In this document: in pieces, positions 1 to 12,600 of the stretch
Position numbering within the stretch: the stretch's first letter is position 1
Layout of the letters: each line of letters begins with the position of its first letter
Source of the DNA: Archegozetes longisetosus
Taxonomy: Eukaryota; Arthropoda; Arachnida; Sarcoptiformes; Trhypochthoniidae
Reading direction: 5' to 3'
NCBI GenBank assembly: GCA_018873245.2
Contig: JAEMBT020000006.1
Location: 10,605,855 to 10,669,854 of the forward strand
DNA length: 64,000 bases
Notes under the pieces: model-generated
What the model saw: only the letters and a program-made list of their open reading frames with translations
Told to the model about the DNA's origin: nothing
Databases searched by the model: none
Made by a program: the position numbers and the translations under genes

Positions 1-111
1 CAAGGTGTGGGAACAAAGCAATTAGGATCGCAATCATCAGCTCGAGGGGCTTTCAGACAAAGAGAGTATAGATATGCTCGGCTTAAATGCATTATAAAGA
101 CAAGCTTTTAA
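1..111 (+). CDS. Possible 3'-terminal exon of an unidentified gene cut by the window edge
   Basis: Frame 1 is open from the first base to a TAA at 109-111 and gives 36 residues, rich in Gly, Arg, Gln and Ser at the start. Base composition here is less AT-rich than the following kilobases, as in the real exons of this window. A pyrimidine stretch ending in CAG near position 56 could be a splice acceptor, so the coding part may be shorter. I do not recognise the sequence. The frame is short enough to be chance. Confidence 0.2.
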   Translation, partial: QGVGTKQLGSQSSARGAFRQREYRYARLKCIIKTSF

Positions 112-2540
112 ATTAAATTGATAGTCATATATAAATCTTTGGACTCGTTTTAGTCTTATTGCTATTATACTAATTTTTCTTATTTTGGGAACACTTTTTT
201 ACTGCTAGTTTAAATTGACATTAATCTACTTGAGTCTCAGATGCGTTCAGAAGGACCACTTGGGGCCAATTTAAAGGTGAGTCGGAAGGCTGACGGATAG
301 TATTAGAAGACTAGAAGATAGTATAGAATATGGAAAGCTGAATGTTAAGAAGTTAGGATATTTTGATGATGGAATTACAGTACATATTTCCAGTTTTATT
401 ACAGTGGGTGGTCAAAGACGCGTGGCTCTATAGTTACCGCAAGCAATTTATGAAAGAAGAAAAGTCAGCCCAACCCTCAGTAAGAAAATGCAATCTTGTT
501 CTCTGTCGTGGGAAAGTTACACCCCTTAACTTTGTAACCAGCTTTATAATACTCTTATGCATTCTATTTTTTCTTACATTACTTAATTCTATTCAACTTC
601 TCTCTAACTTAACTTTTAAGATCCATTTAATTATAAATACATTTTTTCATCGATCATTATCTTTGCATTAGTACTATGAATAGTACTAAACTGTTTGAAT
701 AGCTATTTTCGAATGTGCACTACCTGTTCACGATGAGATACTGTATCTGTAATTTAAAGTCGAATGCATTGAAACGTTTTCATTCGTCAGTATATGTATT
801 GTAAATCTAAAGTTTACAGCACTACAAATCATTTGTTGTCAAATATCTTCCGCTATGCTAGAACTTGTCAAAGCTTTTGCTAAGAGTATGCAAATCATAA
901 AACTGAAGTTCAAATTCAGTTGAAATATATTTATTTATAAGGTGATTAACATAAATGATTAATGTTTAGAAGTTGCAAGGTAAAAAACCGACAATCTAAC
1001 CGATTCGAAAAAGATTATATTTCTGGCTACTGGATTTATGCTTAAAATGCTGATTCCATCGTTCAAATTGGCTTAAGAAAAAATAATAATTAATTTTAGA
1101 ATATGAATAGACATTGATTTAAGATTAAAAAACCAACTGAAATAGTAAAATATTAATATTTGCCGTAAATATTAAGACTATACAAGTGTTTTAAAAAACA
1201 CTGTTTCAGTATAAAAGTTAATTCGACAGCTAAGTATCGTTTGAATATTTATTCATCAAATCTTTTTAATATTAGATTCGGGTAATATAATTCTAGGTTA
1301 AATTCAAAATTTTAGTTCAAACTTATCAAATTTCATTCGATATTCATTCAGTCACTCATAAACTGATTTTAACCGAATCAATTATTACTGGATTCGGCAG
1401 CTTTTATCCATTGAAATTGGTTAAAATCAATAAACGGTAGTTCGAATTATATTAAGCAGTTTCGAGTATATCATAACTAGTGGTTCAAAGTAGTCACTCA
1501 TTAGGGATCGTTAAGTCTGTAACGAAATATGATTTTTAACAATAATCATTAAAAGCTCAGAGTTTTATTCATTTCTAGCAAAGCAAGGCAATCAAAGTAT
1601 TAAATAATTTGAAACACTGTTGAAGTTTAGTTACAAATTTAATCGTTAAATGCAAAAATATGAGGTTGAATGTTTATTTGATTTTATCAGCTTATTTGCT
1701 AGTCATTACGTTGACGTACAAAATAAATAAATTTAAGTTGCTAGATTCAAGATTCCCCAAGACTGTCATAACACATCTAATCAGTATTGAATAAGTTTTC
1801 TCAAAAAATCAAAATTCGATCCACGAAAAAGATATATTTAGAGAATGTATATATACATTGCAATTGCAGTTTGATTAACCTAAACAAAACAAACCTCTTA
1901 TTCATGTCTCTGATTGGTGGTGCAAATAAGTAGTAGAACACTGCAATCTCGACAATACAATTATACTTTTCAATCGAATTTAAGTTTAAGTTTAATCTAA
2001 TGCTAAAATTTGTACATTTTAAATACTAGCTGGTACGATGTCAAGTGCATTGACCTGTTATTCGGTCTTAAAGCTTAGAAAATTTTCAATTTTATAATTA
2101 CGATTCTAATTGCTTAAGGCTTCATGACTGAGAAAAACTGACCAACAGTCAAATTAATCAAACTAATTACCTCTAATAATAATCATTAGCTTTAAATGAC
2201 TTGATTTCACATAGAAATTAATAATAATCGTCAAGTCTCGCGCTAAGTCATAGGATCAATAAGAATAAAGTAAAATAATTGTAATGAGACGAAAGATTTT
2301 TGAAAAATACATCTATAAATTGGAATCTTGTTCAAATGTGTAGTGAATGAGAATGAGGAATACTATGATATACTAGCAGTAAAATGATCAGTTTTTAAGA
2401 TCTAGATCTTAAGAAAAGTTAGTTCAAGTTGACAAAGTTTTACAGTTTTATATAGATTGTGGCGCTCTCTACAGTTACATATTGTTAATAATTTATATTA
2501 GTCATTTATTCAACATCTAAATCAAATACAACTGAGATTT
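112..2540. other. Intergenic, no supported gene
   Basis: AT-rich with no long convincing frame. Two weak signals: a CAG/ATG at 238-243 followed by 36 open bases and a strong donor (GTGAGT at 277-282), and a less AT-rich stretch at about 409-540 inside a 102-codon frame (363-671), preceded by a TTACAG acceptor-like site. They could be small exons of a gene entering from the left, but no known domain is visible. An 18-base perfect palindrome centred on CTAG lies at 2395-2412. Confidence 0.5.
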
Positions 2541-3505
2541 CGGAGAAATACCGTTAGGGAACACCACCATCAATGGACAGTATTTGGTATATGAATAGAC
2601 TCATACAAAGTCCGTGACATTCGATAACGTACCAATAAGAAATAGTCGACTACCAGTCGATTTATATGAGTGTCCAGTTTATTTCAAAGTTATTGATATT
2701 TAAGTTTGAAAAAATTTTGAGGAATAAACTTCATTAAGGAAGATATTTATTTTAACAGTCCTTTAAAGATAAAACAAAATATAAATATAAAATAATTTGC
2801 CAAAAATATATTATAAAAAAGTTTGATTAGAAATTTCAAAATTTAGTTCAAGTGTTGTATGACCTGGAACCTATTGAAATCATTTTCATTAAAGAACTGT
2901 TAGTCCAAAAATTGGTTCAATTGTTGCGTTATTATTTCAAATTTTTCATCAAACGTCATATTATTAAAAGGATTATGATTTTTGTTAAAAAAAAAAGTAA
3001 TTATTAATATTTGAATTTTTTTTGCAAACTCAAGGGCTAGATTTTTATCATTATGTCCTTCGTGATCGAAAGTGCCCCTCGTCACCAAAAGTATTACCCT
3101 CGTCGCGAGTAAATTTAAATTTAAAAATTATTTAAAGATAAATTTTTTACATCTTCTCAATTTATTTATTAAATTAAGTCAAACAAAAAGTTAATAGAAT
3201 TATTTGAATGGGAAAAACAAAAATCTAAACTTGATTAGTAGTTTTCAGGATAGATTTTCTATTAAAATTAATTTTGTTTCATTAATCTTCTTTATTGATT
3301 TAAGTAAAAATTTTCAGACACAGATCTTTCGCTTTTTCACAGTCCTCGTTGTATTGATCTTCTTTGGCATAAATGAATTATAAACTGAAAATAGGTGACT
3401 TAAATATAGACTAGTATTAAGTTATATTTTAGGCTGACCAGACTTAATCGTCCCAAACTTGAGAGAATGGCTTTTGTTTGCAGCGTCCCTAGCGGTATTT
3501 CTCCA
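2541..3505. repeat. Widely spaced 20-base inverted repeat pair
   Basis: The 20 bases at 2541-2560 (CGGAGAAATACCGTTAGGGA) reappear as the reverse complement at 3486-3505 with 18 of 20 matching. About 925 bases lie between them. The arms resemble terminal inverted repeats, but no target-site duplication is clear and no transposase is recognisable between them. The enclosed DNA holds the weak minus-strand coding scraps described separately. Confidence 0.4.
2900..3088 (-). CDS. Doubtful coding scrap, unidentified
   Basis: A 62-residue minus-strand frame whose first part is polar and acidic, with a helix-like stretch rich in Asp, Glu, Lys and Ala. Its C-terminal 17 residues also look like a soluble helix. 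A second short minus-strand frame of similar character (Glu, Lys and Cys-rich, about 25 residues) lies near 3318-3390. Together they may be exons or remnants of one unknown gene. Neither has a recognisable motif, and poly-T runs interrupt the longer one. Evidence is weak. Confidence 0.15.
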   Translation of the reverse strand: MVTRGTFDHEGHNDKNLALEFAKKIQILIITFFFNKNHNPFNNMTFDEKFEIITQQLNQFLD

Positions 3506-3545
3506 ATACATGACAAGATTTAAGTTAAGTTTCTAATTCTCCAAC

Positions 3546-4217
3546 ATGTTTATATTAGTTAATATTTTCATTTTATTATCAACGTTGGTTTCCAGCCAAG
3601 AGCCTATAGATGGCTTGCCAACAATGTGTATTGAACCGCACGATAATTGGACTGATGGTTATTATTGCCATGAGACACATGGACTGAGATTTGGAAGAGG
3701 AAGTTGCACAGCTTGTAGAATGGTTGTAGCACAAATAGGACATGAACGTGACCCACACTATATTGTTTCGGATAGCGAAGATAATGGATGTAATCATACC
3801 AATATTCCAGAGCATAGAGGGATGAGAAATTTTATGAGAGTAGGATTGTATTCTGCCAGTCAAACCGGAGGAGTCAATTTTTTTAGACATATGGAAACAG
3901 AAAGGCTAACTGAAGACAAGTTAGAATGTATTAAACCACACGACCATGTTGTCATTTGTGAGCAATCAACTGGGACGAATATATCGTGTACATGGAGGGC
4001 TGGAGGTCAACATACGATGTATTACGAACATTTATATATGAATGGAGAAAATCAGTGTGCATTGGTAATAAAAAATATGGTTACAGGCAATTTGCATTAT
4101 AAGATAGTTAATAGTGGATCAGGACAATTTACTGTCCTTGGGACAGGAACAACAGGTTATCATTATATATTGTGGTCAAATGACAACAAAATAGAAGTGG
4201 CTTGTTCTGAAGAATAG
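3546..4217 (+). CDS. Secreted cysteine-rich protein, intronless, unknown function
   Basis: A single 223-residue frame. Residues 1-17 form a classic signal peptide (hydrophobic core ILVNIFILLSTLV, then SSQ before EPIDG), so the product should be secreted. The mature part has ten or so cysteines, including a CxxC pair (TACRM region), many Gly, Asn, Thr and His, and several N-glycosylation sequons (NWT, NHT, NIS). The C-terminal third alternates hydrophobic and polar residues like a beta sandwich. There is no transmembrane segment or GPI-type tail. I recognise no family; salivary or cuticular secreted proteins of arthropods would fit but this is inference. Unlike most genes in the window it has no intron. 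The stop lies 20 bases before a MITE, which probably supplies 3' UTR sequence. Confidence 0.7.
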   Translation: MFILVNIFILLSTLVSSQEPIDGLPTMCIEPHDNWTDGYYCHETHGLRFGRGSCTACRMVVAQIGHERDPHYIVSDSEDNGCNHTNIPEHRGMRNFMRVGLYSASQTGGVNFFRHMETERLTEDKLECIKPHDHVVICEQSTGTNISCTWRAGGQHTMYYEHLYMNGENQCALVIKNMVTGNLHYKIVNSGSGQFTVLGTGTTGYHYILWSNDNKIEVACSEE

Positions 4218-4237
4218 GACATCTCTTATCTAAGGAT

Positions 4238-4368
4238 GTACTATCAGCCAAAAACGTATATGTCAAAATGCGCGCTTAAAAAAATAGTAAAAGCCAATTA
4301 GAGTTGAATCCTAAGTGTGTAAGGCGCGAAAATGCTTTTTTAACATATACTTTTTTGGCCGATAGTAC
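4238..4368. mobile_element. Tc1/mariner-type MITE with TA flanks
   Basis: The first 26 bases read inwards from the two ends match at 24 positions (GTACTATCRGCCAAAAAMGT on both). Arms remain similar for about 38 bases. A TA at 4239-4240 and at 4366-4367 fits the TA target of the Tc1/mariner superfamily. At 131 bases there is no room for a transposase, so it is a non-autonomous copy. Confidence 0.75.
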
Positions 4369-6477
4369 TTTTTATGGCAATTTTTTACATTTTCGTCCTC
4401 ACTCACTTTAATATTAATATACTCATTCAAGAGAATTAAAGTGCAAGTATTGCATCGCGATAAATGGGGTCATGTATCAAATTTAAATGAGTAATAAATC
4501 AATTTGAAACAACTATAACAAGCATTGGTTCAAATTTGGTTGAGTCAACTAACCAAACAATCACAACTATTCATTTTGATTGATTTCATTTGCGTCAGTT
4601 TTGCATTTTTTTATTCTTAGACGGATACAAAACTATCCAAATTAATATCAGAATAATACATAAACTCATTCATCTCAATTTGTCCACTAAATGAACTTAA
4701 ACTTGAAAACTGACGTGAAAAACTCTTTTATTGAATAAATGAATATCAACTTTTGATTAACTTTGACGTCTGAAAAGAGTCTGGTGATTTGCTAGAAAAT
4801 TGGTTGACGAAAGATTTGGGTTAAAAACGTTAGCAGATATAAGAGACAAGCTTTAAAAAATAATTTTAAAACGACGTCGTTGCATTTCGTGCTATTGCTA
4901 TGTATTCCTATTGAAAATAGTTGAGGCAATAAAGCTTGAATTTAAAAAATACATAGTTATAGTTATAATAATTCAATAAACATCAATGCTGTTAAAAGTA
5001 AATAACCACTTTTGCCAAAAGTCAGATAGCTTTACATAGTTGAGGTATTGCCAATAAAACTTTCATATTTCGATTGCTTGACATTTAATTATAATTTTAA
5101 AAACTTATTTCACACTTGGCTCAAAACAATTGTAGAGAATCCAAAGTTGAAATGTTTTCGAGTCTAATTGCATATTATATGATAACTAAACAACAATTGG
5201 ATTGATTGGTAGTGTTAGCCAATTAATTACGTGAAATTAGTTAAGGTTAAAACAAATCTAGATTATAGTTTGCGTCAATTGTTAAAACTGGATCTAACAA
5301 GTTTTCAACTTTCAATCATTTACAGTAAGTTATAGTAAATAAAATTTGTTTGTCCCTTCGTGTCATACCGTTAGAAACAAAAATATTTGATTTGCTACAG
5401 CTTTGCTATAATTCAAATCAAATTTACGAACGATTCATTGTAATTATAGAGAAATTTCAGATGTATTTGTAGTAGCATAAGAAGAATATAAAGTTATTGA
5501 GTGAATGAGGAGATAAGCGTTGCGTAAGGTTAGATTTGCTCAAACAATAAATGTGACAAACATGTGATCCAAAATGATGTGTTTTTCTGTTTGCCATCAG
5601 TCTTATCGGAAACATTGTCTTTCGTTATTATATATGTAATTGTGACGAAAACATCATATCAACGTTTTCTCTTTCATTAACTGTTCCAACAATTAATAAA
5701 TTGATTGATATATTTATAAATTTATCAATTGTTACATTTAATAATAGTTTATTTAAATATTATTTAGTGTGTGAGTGGTTTAGTAAAAAGAGTGCAATTT
5801 TATTAACAATTTATTCGAATCTATTATTAGTATTAATATTGATTTATTGCTTTCTGTTTGTTCACATATGTCTCCAAAATATGTTAAAACGTTTAATATT
5901 CAAATATTATTCAACAATTAATATACCTTGAATTTGACTAGTTTATAATTAATTGCAACAAATGACGTGAACAGTTAACAAGAAAATAGATTAAATTAGA
6001 ATAGAATTAAGGGTAAATATTGTCAGGTTAATCTTTAAATATGTTTCATTGTAATACCGTTCTATTTGTGACCAATTGTTTTAACGATACTTGCAATTCG
6101 ATACTAACTTACGCCTCACTTCTTATCAAATCACTATTTATTTGCACTAAATCATTTGAAAAACACTCACTTTAACCTACTATCAGATCGACGTCTCATA
6201 TACTGATAACTTGTAAGCTTCTACTTAATATAGATTACGATTAGGAATATAAGTAAACTTAAGAAGTGATATGAAATACGAATTAGTAAAAGCAGCCTCT
6301 ATTCAATGTTGAGTTGCGATTATTTATCACTTTTTTGATAATCCACCAACAAATGTCAATTTCATTAGTACGATCACTTTATGCTTTACTTCAACTTTTT
6401 ATCGTCCTTCTATTTTCTTATTCAAAATAATACCTCAATTTGTTTCATTTGATTGCAATTTTCTTCTATCTCTATAC
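4369..6477. other. Intergenic
   Basis: AT-rich; frames here (for example 5701-5931, a poly-Ile/Leu/Phe translation) look like low-complexity noise. No gene, RNA or repeat I can support. The last few hundred bases should hold the promoter of the ZIP gene. Confidence 0.6.
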
Positions 6478-6509
6478 TATTTAAACTGATCTATAGATCA
6501 GTTTAAATA
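6478..6509. repeat. Perfect 32-base palindrome upstream of the ZIP gene
   Basis: Bases 6478-6493 are the exact reverse complement of 6494-6509, centred on CTATAG. It lies 117 bases before the ATG of the ZIP transporter. It could form a cruciform or be a dimeric protein-binding site in the promoter or leader. Confidence 0.9.
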
Positions 6510-6626
6510 ACACTTCAGGTTTCGTTTTTGTAATCCTTGTTAACGAAAATTATGTTAGTATGAATATTTAAAACATTTATTTTTATTTAAACAGATAATA
6601 ACAGATTGTTGGCGACTGGTTTGGAA

Positions 6627-8514
6627 ATGATAAAGACTAATTTTTTTGCGTTCGTTATAAGTTTGGCTTATTTAGTCACTGTCAATACCGATCAGGTTCA
6701 GACTGATCAAAGAGTCACACTTAGCTCGTTAGAAGATATTGAAGTTCTCACTTATTTCCTATTGTGGAAATATAACTACTTTCAAAATAATCTTAATGCT
6801 GATGACTTAGACTTTTCTTCTAAAGATCACTTTATCTTTGAAGACAATGACAGCGATCTTAATGAATCAAAATTACGATTATTTATCGAAAACTTAAAAG
6901 ACAGCAAACTAATTCAGCACATCACTAATTCTTCATCTTCTCCCCAATCAATCGATAACACAATCAAAAGTTGTAATAACATAGATAATAGATTAGCGAA
7001 GAAATGGCATCACAACATGTCTCTCCACAAAATGAAGGATATATGTGAGGCTGCGTCTGGATGTAAATCATCCAAACAATTAATCGAATTGATTGATACA
7101 AATGTAAAAGATTCAACATCTACCAAACCAGTGCCGCTAACATTAAGTCAAGCGATAGTCAGATTATGTCCAATAATGTTATTTCAGCTACAAGAACATG
7201 AGTGTATAGAACAAAGAGAGAGTCATTATAAAGCTCAGGATCGTCCGTCTCATGGATCAGTTTGGGGTTTTGGTATTCTATTTGTCACAATAGTTAGCTT
7301 TTGTTCTCTAATTGGTGTGGCAATTCTGCCACTTCTAACCAAAAGAACTTATGATGTGATGCTGACGTTGTTTGAAGGTTTAGCAGTTGGCAGTCTTGTA
7401 GGCAGTGCTATATTCCATTTGATTCCACAAGCATTCAATCTTTCTGGTGACGGGTCTCACGGATATTTGTGGAAAGCGCTTATTATTTTTGGTGGCATTT
7501 ATTTGTTTTTCTGGTCCGAACGCATAATGAAAATAGTGGTAGAGTTTAGAAGAAAACAAAAATTGAAAGATCGTCCGATGCCTTCTTGTACTAGCAACGA
7601 TTTAGAACAACCTAAACTTATTTCTCATAAGTATGAATCCAATCTTTAGTCATTTTCAGACCAAAATATAGACTATTTTTTAACTTCTTTCTAGACAAGT
7701 GTACTTCAAAGACTACGACAAGCCTAACGGTATAGTCAAAAATTCGACTACTTCCTTCTCCGAAACGCCAAAAAATTCTAGTCCTGACAAGGGGTTTGAC
7801 AGCGAAAACGAAAAGAATTCTCAACTAAAAGCATTGAAGACACCGGAAGATGACGAAGAAAAAAATGATTCGCGTCCAAATTCCTTAATAATTGATTCAA
7901 TCATTCGTGATAGAAGTCGAAGTAATTCGTTTACAATGAGACACGGACACTCTCATGGAGGAGATCAGAAAACAGAGATTGCGACTGTTGCCTGGATGAT
8001 CATATTCGGCGATGGATTACATAACTTCATTGATGGCATAACAATTGGCGCCGCATTCTCTCAGAGCATTCTCGAAGGCATCAGCATATCAGTCGCAGTG
8101 ATTTGCGAAGAATTTCCTCACGAATTGGGAGACTTCGCTGTTTTGATAGCTTCTGGTATGACAATGAGACAGGCTCTGGGATATAATTTTCTTTCTGCGT
8201 GTACATGTTATTTGGGGATGGTTTTCGGCATACTGTTGGGTGATTTGGCGGACGCTAGTCCTTACGTGTTCGCATTAGCCGGTGGTATGTTCTTATATAT
8301 AGCTCTGGTCGACATGATGGGAGAGCTCTCAGCAGCGCTCGACAGGGCTTGTCTTCAGGGAATGAGCCAAACATTCAAAGTCTTACTCTTACAAAATATT
8401 GGCATTTTATTAGGTGTCAGTACTCTTCTATTTCTAGCCAAATACGGGGATAAAATAAACTTTGAGGGCTTAGCGCCTCCCAAACAGTCAGATATTCCTT
8501 TTACAGAATCCTAG
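6627..8514 (+). CDS. SLC39A14: ZIP-family divalent metal transporter, ZIP8/ZIP14 group
   Basis: Imports Zn, and in this subgroup also Fe, Mn and Cd, across the plasma or endosomal membrane. Exons 6627-7630 and 7695-8514 join in frame (phase 2, 64-base intron) to give 607 residues. The ATG at 6627 starts a signal peptide; the frame is open a little further 5' without another ATG. A polar N-terminal ectodomain of about 200 residues precedes membrane segments near residues 211-235, 247-270 and 283-302. A cytoplasmic loop with HGHSHG (418-423) follows, then the C-terminal membrane bundle. The metal-binding motif is EEFPHELGD (473-481). Most LIV-1 ZIPs have His at the first position; Glu there marks ZIP8/ZIP14. 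The DGLHNFIDG motif of the preceding helix is intact. Whether it is closer to ZIP8 or ZIP14 cannot be settled by eye. Confidence 0.95.
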
Positions 8515-9626
8515 TTTTGAAGCAATAATTTTATTTTTTCTATTTCATTGTCATTCAATTGGTTGGAACAAGTTTTCAATCATTAATCCATGCTTTTATT
8601 TTATCTTTTATTTACTTTGTTTTTCTTTTGAGACTCTAATTTCATTGTCAAATCTTATTTCGACATCTTTTAGTCGATAAAACAATTATTTATTTGACTT
8701 TTTATAATAATTTTAACGATATATTAAACAATGTAAAGGTTAACAAAAACCTTACACTCAATAAATTAATAATCGTTGATAGCAGCCAGAAAAGATAGGT
8801 TATCATGGGTACTCGCCACCAAACCATACTTCGAACATTAAAAAATTACTTCTTATTTAGTATAATAAAAGCTAGTTAAAAATCAAATTTAGCAACCAGT
8901 TAGTGCGCATCAAAGGAAGGTAGACGTAGCAGCTCACTTTTTGATATCACGGATTTTTAATATATTGAGTGCATATATAGTTTTAAGAAATGATGACTAA
9001 TGTCAAAGTAATGCCTTATATCTCATATACTACACATACTCTATTCATCAAATTAAATTTTTTTTGTATTCATATTTACATTAATTTATGATAGAGTTGT
9101 GCCTTTCATCAGGTTTAAAATTTGGTGTTAATTACTACTATTGTTGATTTATTTACCATTTAATTGATTGTCCAAAACAAACTTGAAGTTTGAAAGTCAT
9201 TTTAATTAATACCTTGTGTTAAACCCAGTCGCTAAGCAATAATCAGAGCTTATAAATTGATAATACTGTAACTAAGACAATATTATGATTTAAAATTTTA
9301 TTTGATTGATGTTTCGATTTTTATTTGATTAGTATTGCAAATTTGAAATGGAATTGTAAAAAACTAAAAACAAGGTTGCGCTCATTTAATAATTATGTAA
9401 CTTATAAACTATAAACTTATACGCAAAAATAATAGCTGTCAAAAATAAACCAAATTTGTACAATCAGTATTTTTAAGTACTTTAATCAGAAATTTGATTC
9501 TTCAGTTTTTGCCGCACGTTTTCAGTGATGAGTTTTGATTATATCGGAAAATGCCACTCGGATGTTGAAGTATAGCCTAAATATAAAGAATACAAGTATT
9601 TGAATAGATTGAACTAAAAAATTGAT
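8515..9626. other. Intergenic between convergent genes
   Basis: AT-rich stretch between the 3' ends of the ZIP gene (plus) and DIS3L2 (minus). It should hold both 3' UTRs. No gene, repeat or RNA that I can support. Confidence 0.6.
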
Positions 9627-12600
9627 TTACAATATAATTACATTCAATTTGGTGCTGTCGTCTTGATTTAATGAGACCTGAACATTAACAACAAGACAAG
9701 CAACTATAGTTTGCGTCAATTGACTGCTATCCACTTCGGCAGATTGATTCACATCGTTATTCCATTTCAAAATAAGCTGATTTTTTCCTTGTTTAGTTTT
9801 AAACTTGAACTGTTCAAGAGGTAACTGATCCAAATATACTCTACAAATGACACCACAATTCAAAAGCATAACATCGAAAGAATGATCATAAACTTGAACA
9901 ACAACAGCTTTTTCTTCCATTTTTCCGATCTGTTTAATGTAAAGGTTAAGAAAAAGTCTCGAACTGGCTTCGCTAACCATTCTAGCACTGAGTTTCTTAT
10001 CATTACAATTTCGAGCCAATCTGTGAAGATCTTTAGCCGAATCATTGATGACATGTCTATAGGAGAGTGAAGCAGCTAATAATCGATGAACGATAACATC
10101 GGCATATCTTCGGATGGGAGAAGTGAAATGTGTGTAAAGTGGAACATTCAGAGCGTAGTGATGGAAAGAAGCCGAGGCGCTCTCCACTCCAACGCATATA
10201 TACTTCGCTACTTGCATAGCTTTCAGTAGGAAAAGCGCCATTACTTTAGATATTTCAGGATTCTTCTCGATTACCGCATTCAATGATTGCTGAAGTGCTA
10301 GAGATGACGACGTGTCCACTTCAAAGTTGTTATACTTACAAAATGATTTGAAGTCGTTTAATGGGGCCTCTCCGGGTGCAGGATGACAACGAAGGAATGC
10401 TTTATCACCAAATGATTTGTAAATCTTATGCGCGACTGCCATATTGGCCAATAACATGAATTCTTCAACTAGTCGATTAGAGTCACGGTGTGTATAGGAG
10501 GAAAAACCAGAAGGAAGTCCAGTCTCTTTGTCGAGAATAAAGTGCAATTTGAGTTTCTCTATTCTTAATGCTCCGCTTTCGAAACGCCTTTTGCGTAACT
10601 TGACTGCTATTTCATTCAACATATTAACGCATTCTGATATCTTTTTTGCAGACCAATTGCCATAAATCCGAGGTAATTCACCTTCTTTCCAATCCCTATT
10701 GGGATCGTCGATCATGTCTTGAGCCAATTCATAGCTCAATTTGACACAGGAGTTAATGATAGTTCGCGTAAAAGATTCTTCTAATATATGTCCGTCTTTG
10801 TTGATAACCCAGATAACAGAGAAGGTAAGCTTATCTTCTCCTGCATTCAATGAACATAACTTTTCGCACAAAATTCTAGGCAACATTGGTATTACATTTT
10901 GAACTAAATAAACAGAAGTCGTTCTTCTTCTAGCAATTTCATCCAAAGGCATACCTTCTTTCAAGAAATAAGAGACATCAGCGATGTGTACACCGACTTC
11001 GAACAAGTCTTCGTCTAATTGTTTAATCGAAAGTGCGTCGTCCAAGTCTCGAGCAGTTGATGGATCGATAGTAAATACACATTCGTTACGAAGATCACAT
11101 CTCGAATGAATCTCTTCTTCAAGAATAGTCCATTCCTTGTCATCGCTAATGTCTGGCAGTCCAGTAAATGCTTCGTCAGAAAATTCACTGAATTCTATAT
11201 TATTTTCGATTAATATTAATTGACTTTCGGCTTCAATATCGCCAGTATCTCCCAAGTGCTTGACTAGAGTTCCATTTGGAAGTGTATTCAAATTCTTCCA
11301 TTCGTCTAGTTTGGCAATAAATAAACTGTTAACAAAGTGTTGTGGATGATGTAGAAAGTCTGGAGGACATTCTTTCATTGCAATTCTCATTCGTGGCACT
11401 CGAGAATCATTTGGTGCAAAAAGAGCCCATTGAGTGCTTTTGTCTTTCATTTGTTGCAGACGTCCTCCTGCTTGACGCGAATGATTTTCTTCTAAAATGG
11501 CCACTACTTTACCAGTTCTTTGAACACACCTCTGCCAAAACGGCAATTTCATCAAATCGTTTATTTTCAACGATTGAATTTGTAATATTTTTTGGCTCAA
11601 CTCATCAGTTTTATCACTAGACTTGTTTGAACTTTTGTTCTGTCTCATCTTTTCTGTTGATTCTGATGCTTCTGGTGTTAGGTCAGATAATTCATGGCAT
11701 TCATTTTGTTTTTCTTTTTCTGATATTTTGTTTGAACTTTTCTTTTTTCTGGGACGCGATCTTTTTTTCTTTTGCTTTGAGTCATTTTGATTGCTGTTGA
11801 GAGGGAGAGCTGTCTCTGAGTTCGACGCATCTAATGCTTCACCTTCATCGATTTTGTCACTTACATCACTTTTGTCATTTTGCATTCCAGAATTTGATTG
11901 GTTTTCTAACACCTCATTTCGTGATATGCCATTTGTTTCGCAAACGCAATCATTAGATTGAGGATGTTCGCAAGTCTCATAAATGGTTTCAATATTATTG
12001 TGACTGTTTTGGGCATTAGAAACTGATTTTTGTTCTTTTTTATTTGCATTTTTAGGACTTTGAATTAAACTTTCGAATTGTTCCCCCCATTCATCCCAAT
12101 GAATTCGAATGGTGTCATGTAAAATCTGATAAAATCAAAATCAAATGTTTATAGCGAAACAGAAACAAGTCTTGTGTTGCTTAGAAATGAATTAACATGC
12201 CTTCCATTTGTCGGTCTCGTGAATTTTAACAGCCACCTTATCGCCATTAAAAGCTCTATTACGATCAATCATTCCTCCAACGTATATGTCCACTCCTCCC
12301 TCCTTAACATTTAATAACAATAAGACATTAATTATTCAAAAAGAAATCAACATTTATAGGTCTAACTATTAGAGTGTTAGTTTTATATACGTTAATGGAG
12401 TAAAAGCCATCACAAGGTTACCAACAAAATATATCACATATGAAACAAAAATTAAACTAATCATTAGTAAAACAATAAACTTATATGTAATTATAAATAA
12501 TATATGAGTGCAAAGTTTGTGAATAACTTAATTATGAAAGGTAATTATGATTACTTTTAAGGTCAAAATAAAGTATACGGAACTTTTGTGCCGCCAAAGC

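Noticed and set aside
3579-3890. Minus-strand 103-codon frame inside the secreted-protein gene
   Set aside because: Exact antisense shadow of a better plus-strand frame with a signal peptide.
5701-5931. 76-codon plus-strand frame
   Set aside because: Ile/Leu/Phe-rich translation typical of random AT-rich DNA; no motif or splice context.
9480-9545. Minus-strand frame ending NVRQKLKNQISD considered as an extra exon after DIS3L2
   Set aside because: Short, no acceptor site between it and the upstream stop, and DIS3L2 already ends properly; probably 3' UTR.
11342-11620. Plus-strand 92-codon frame inside DIS3L2
   Set aside because: Antisense to conserved DIS3L2 coding sequence; no own features.
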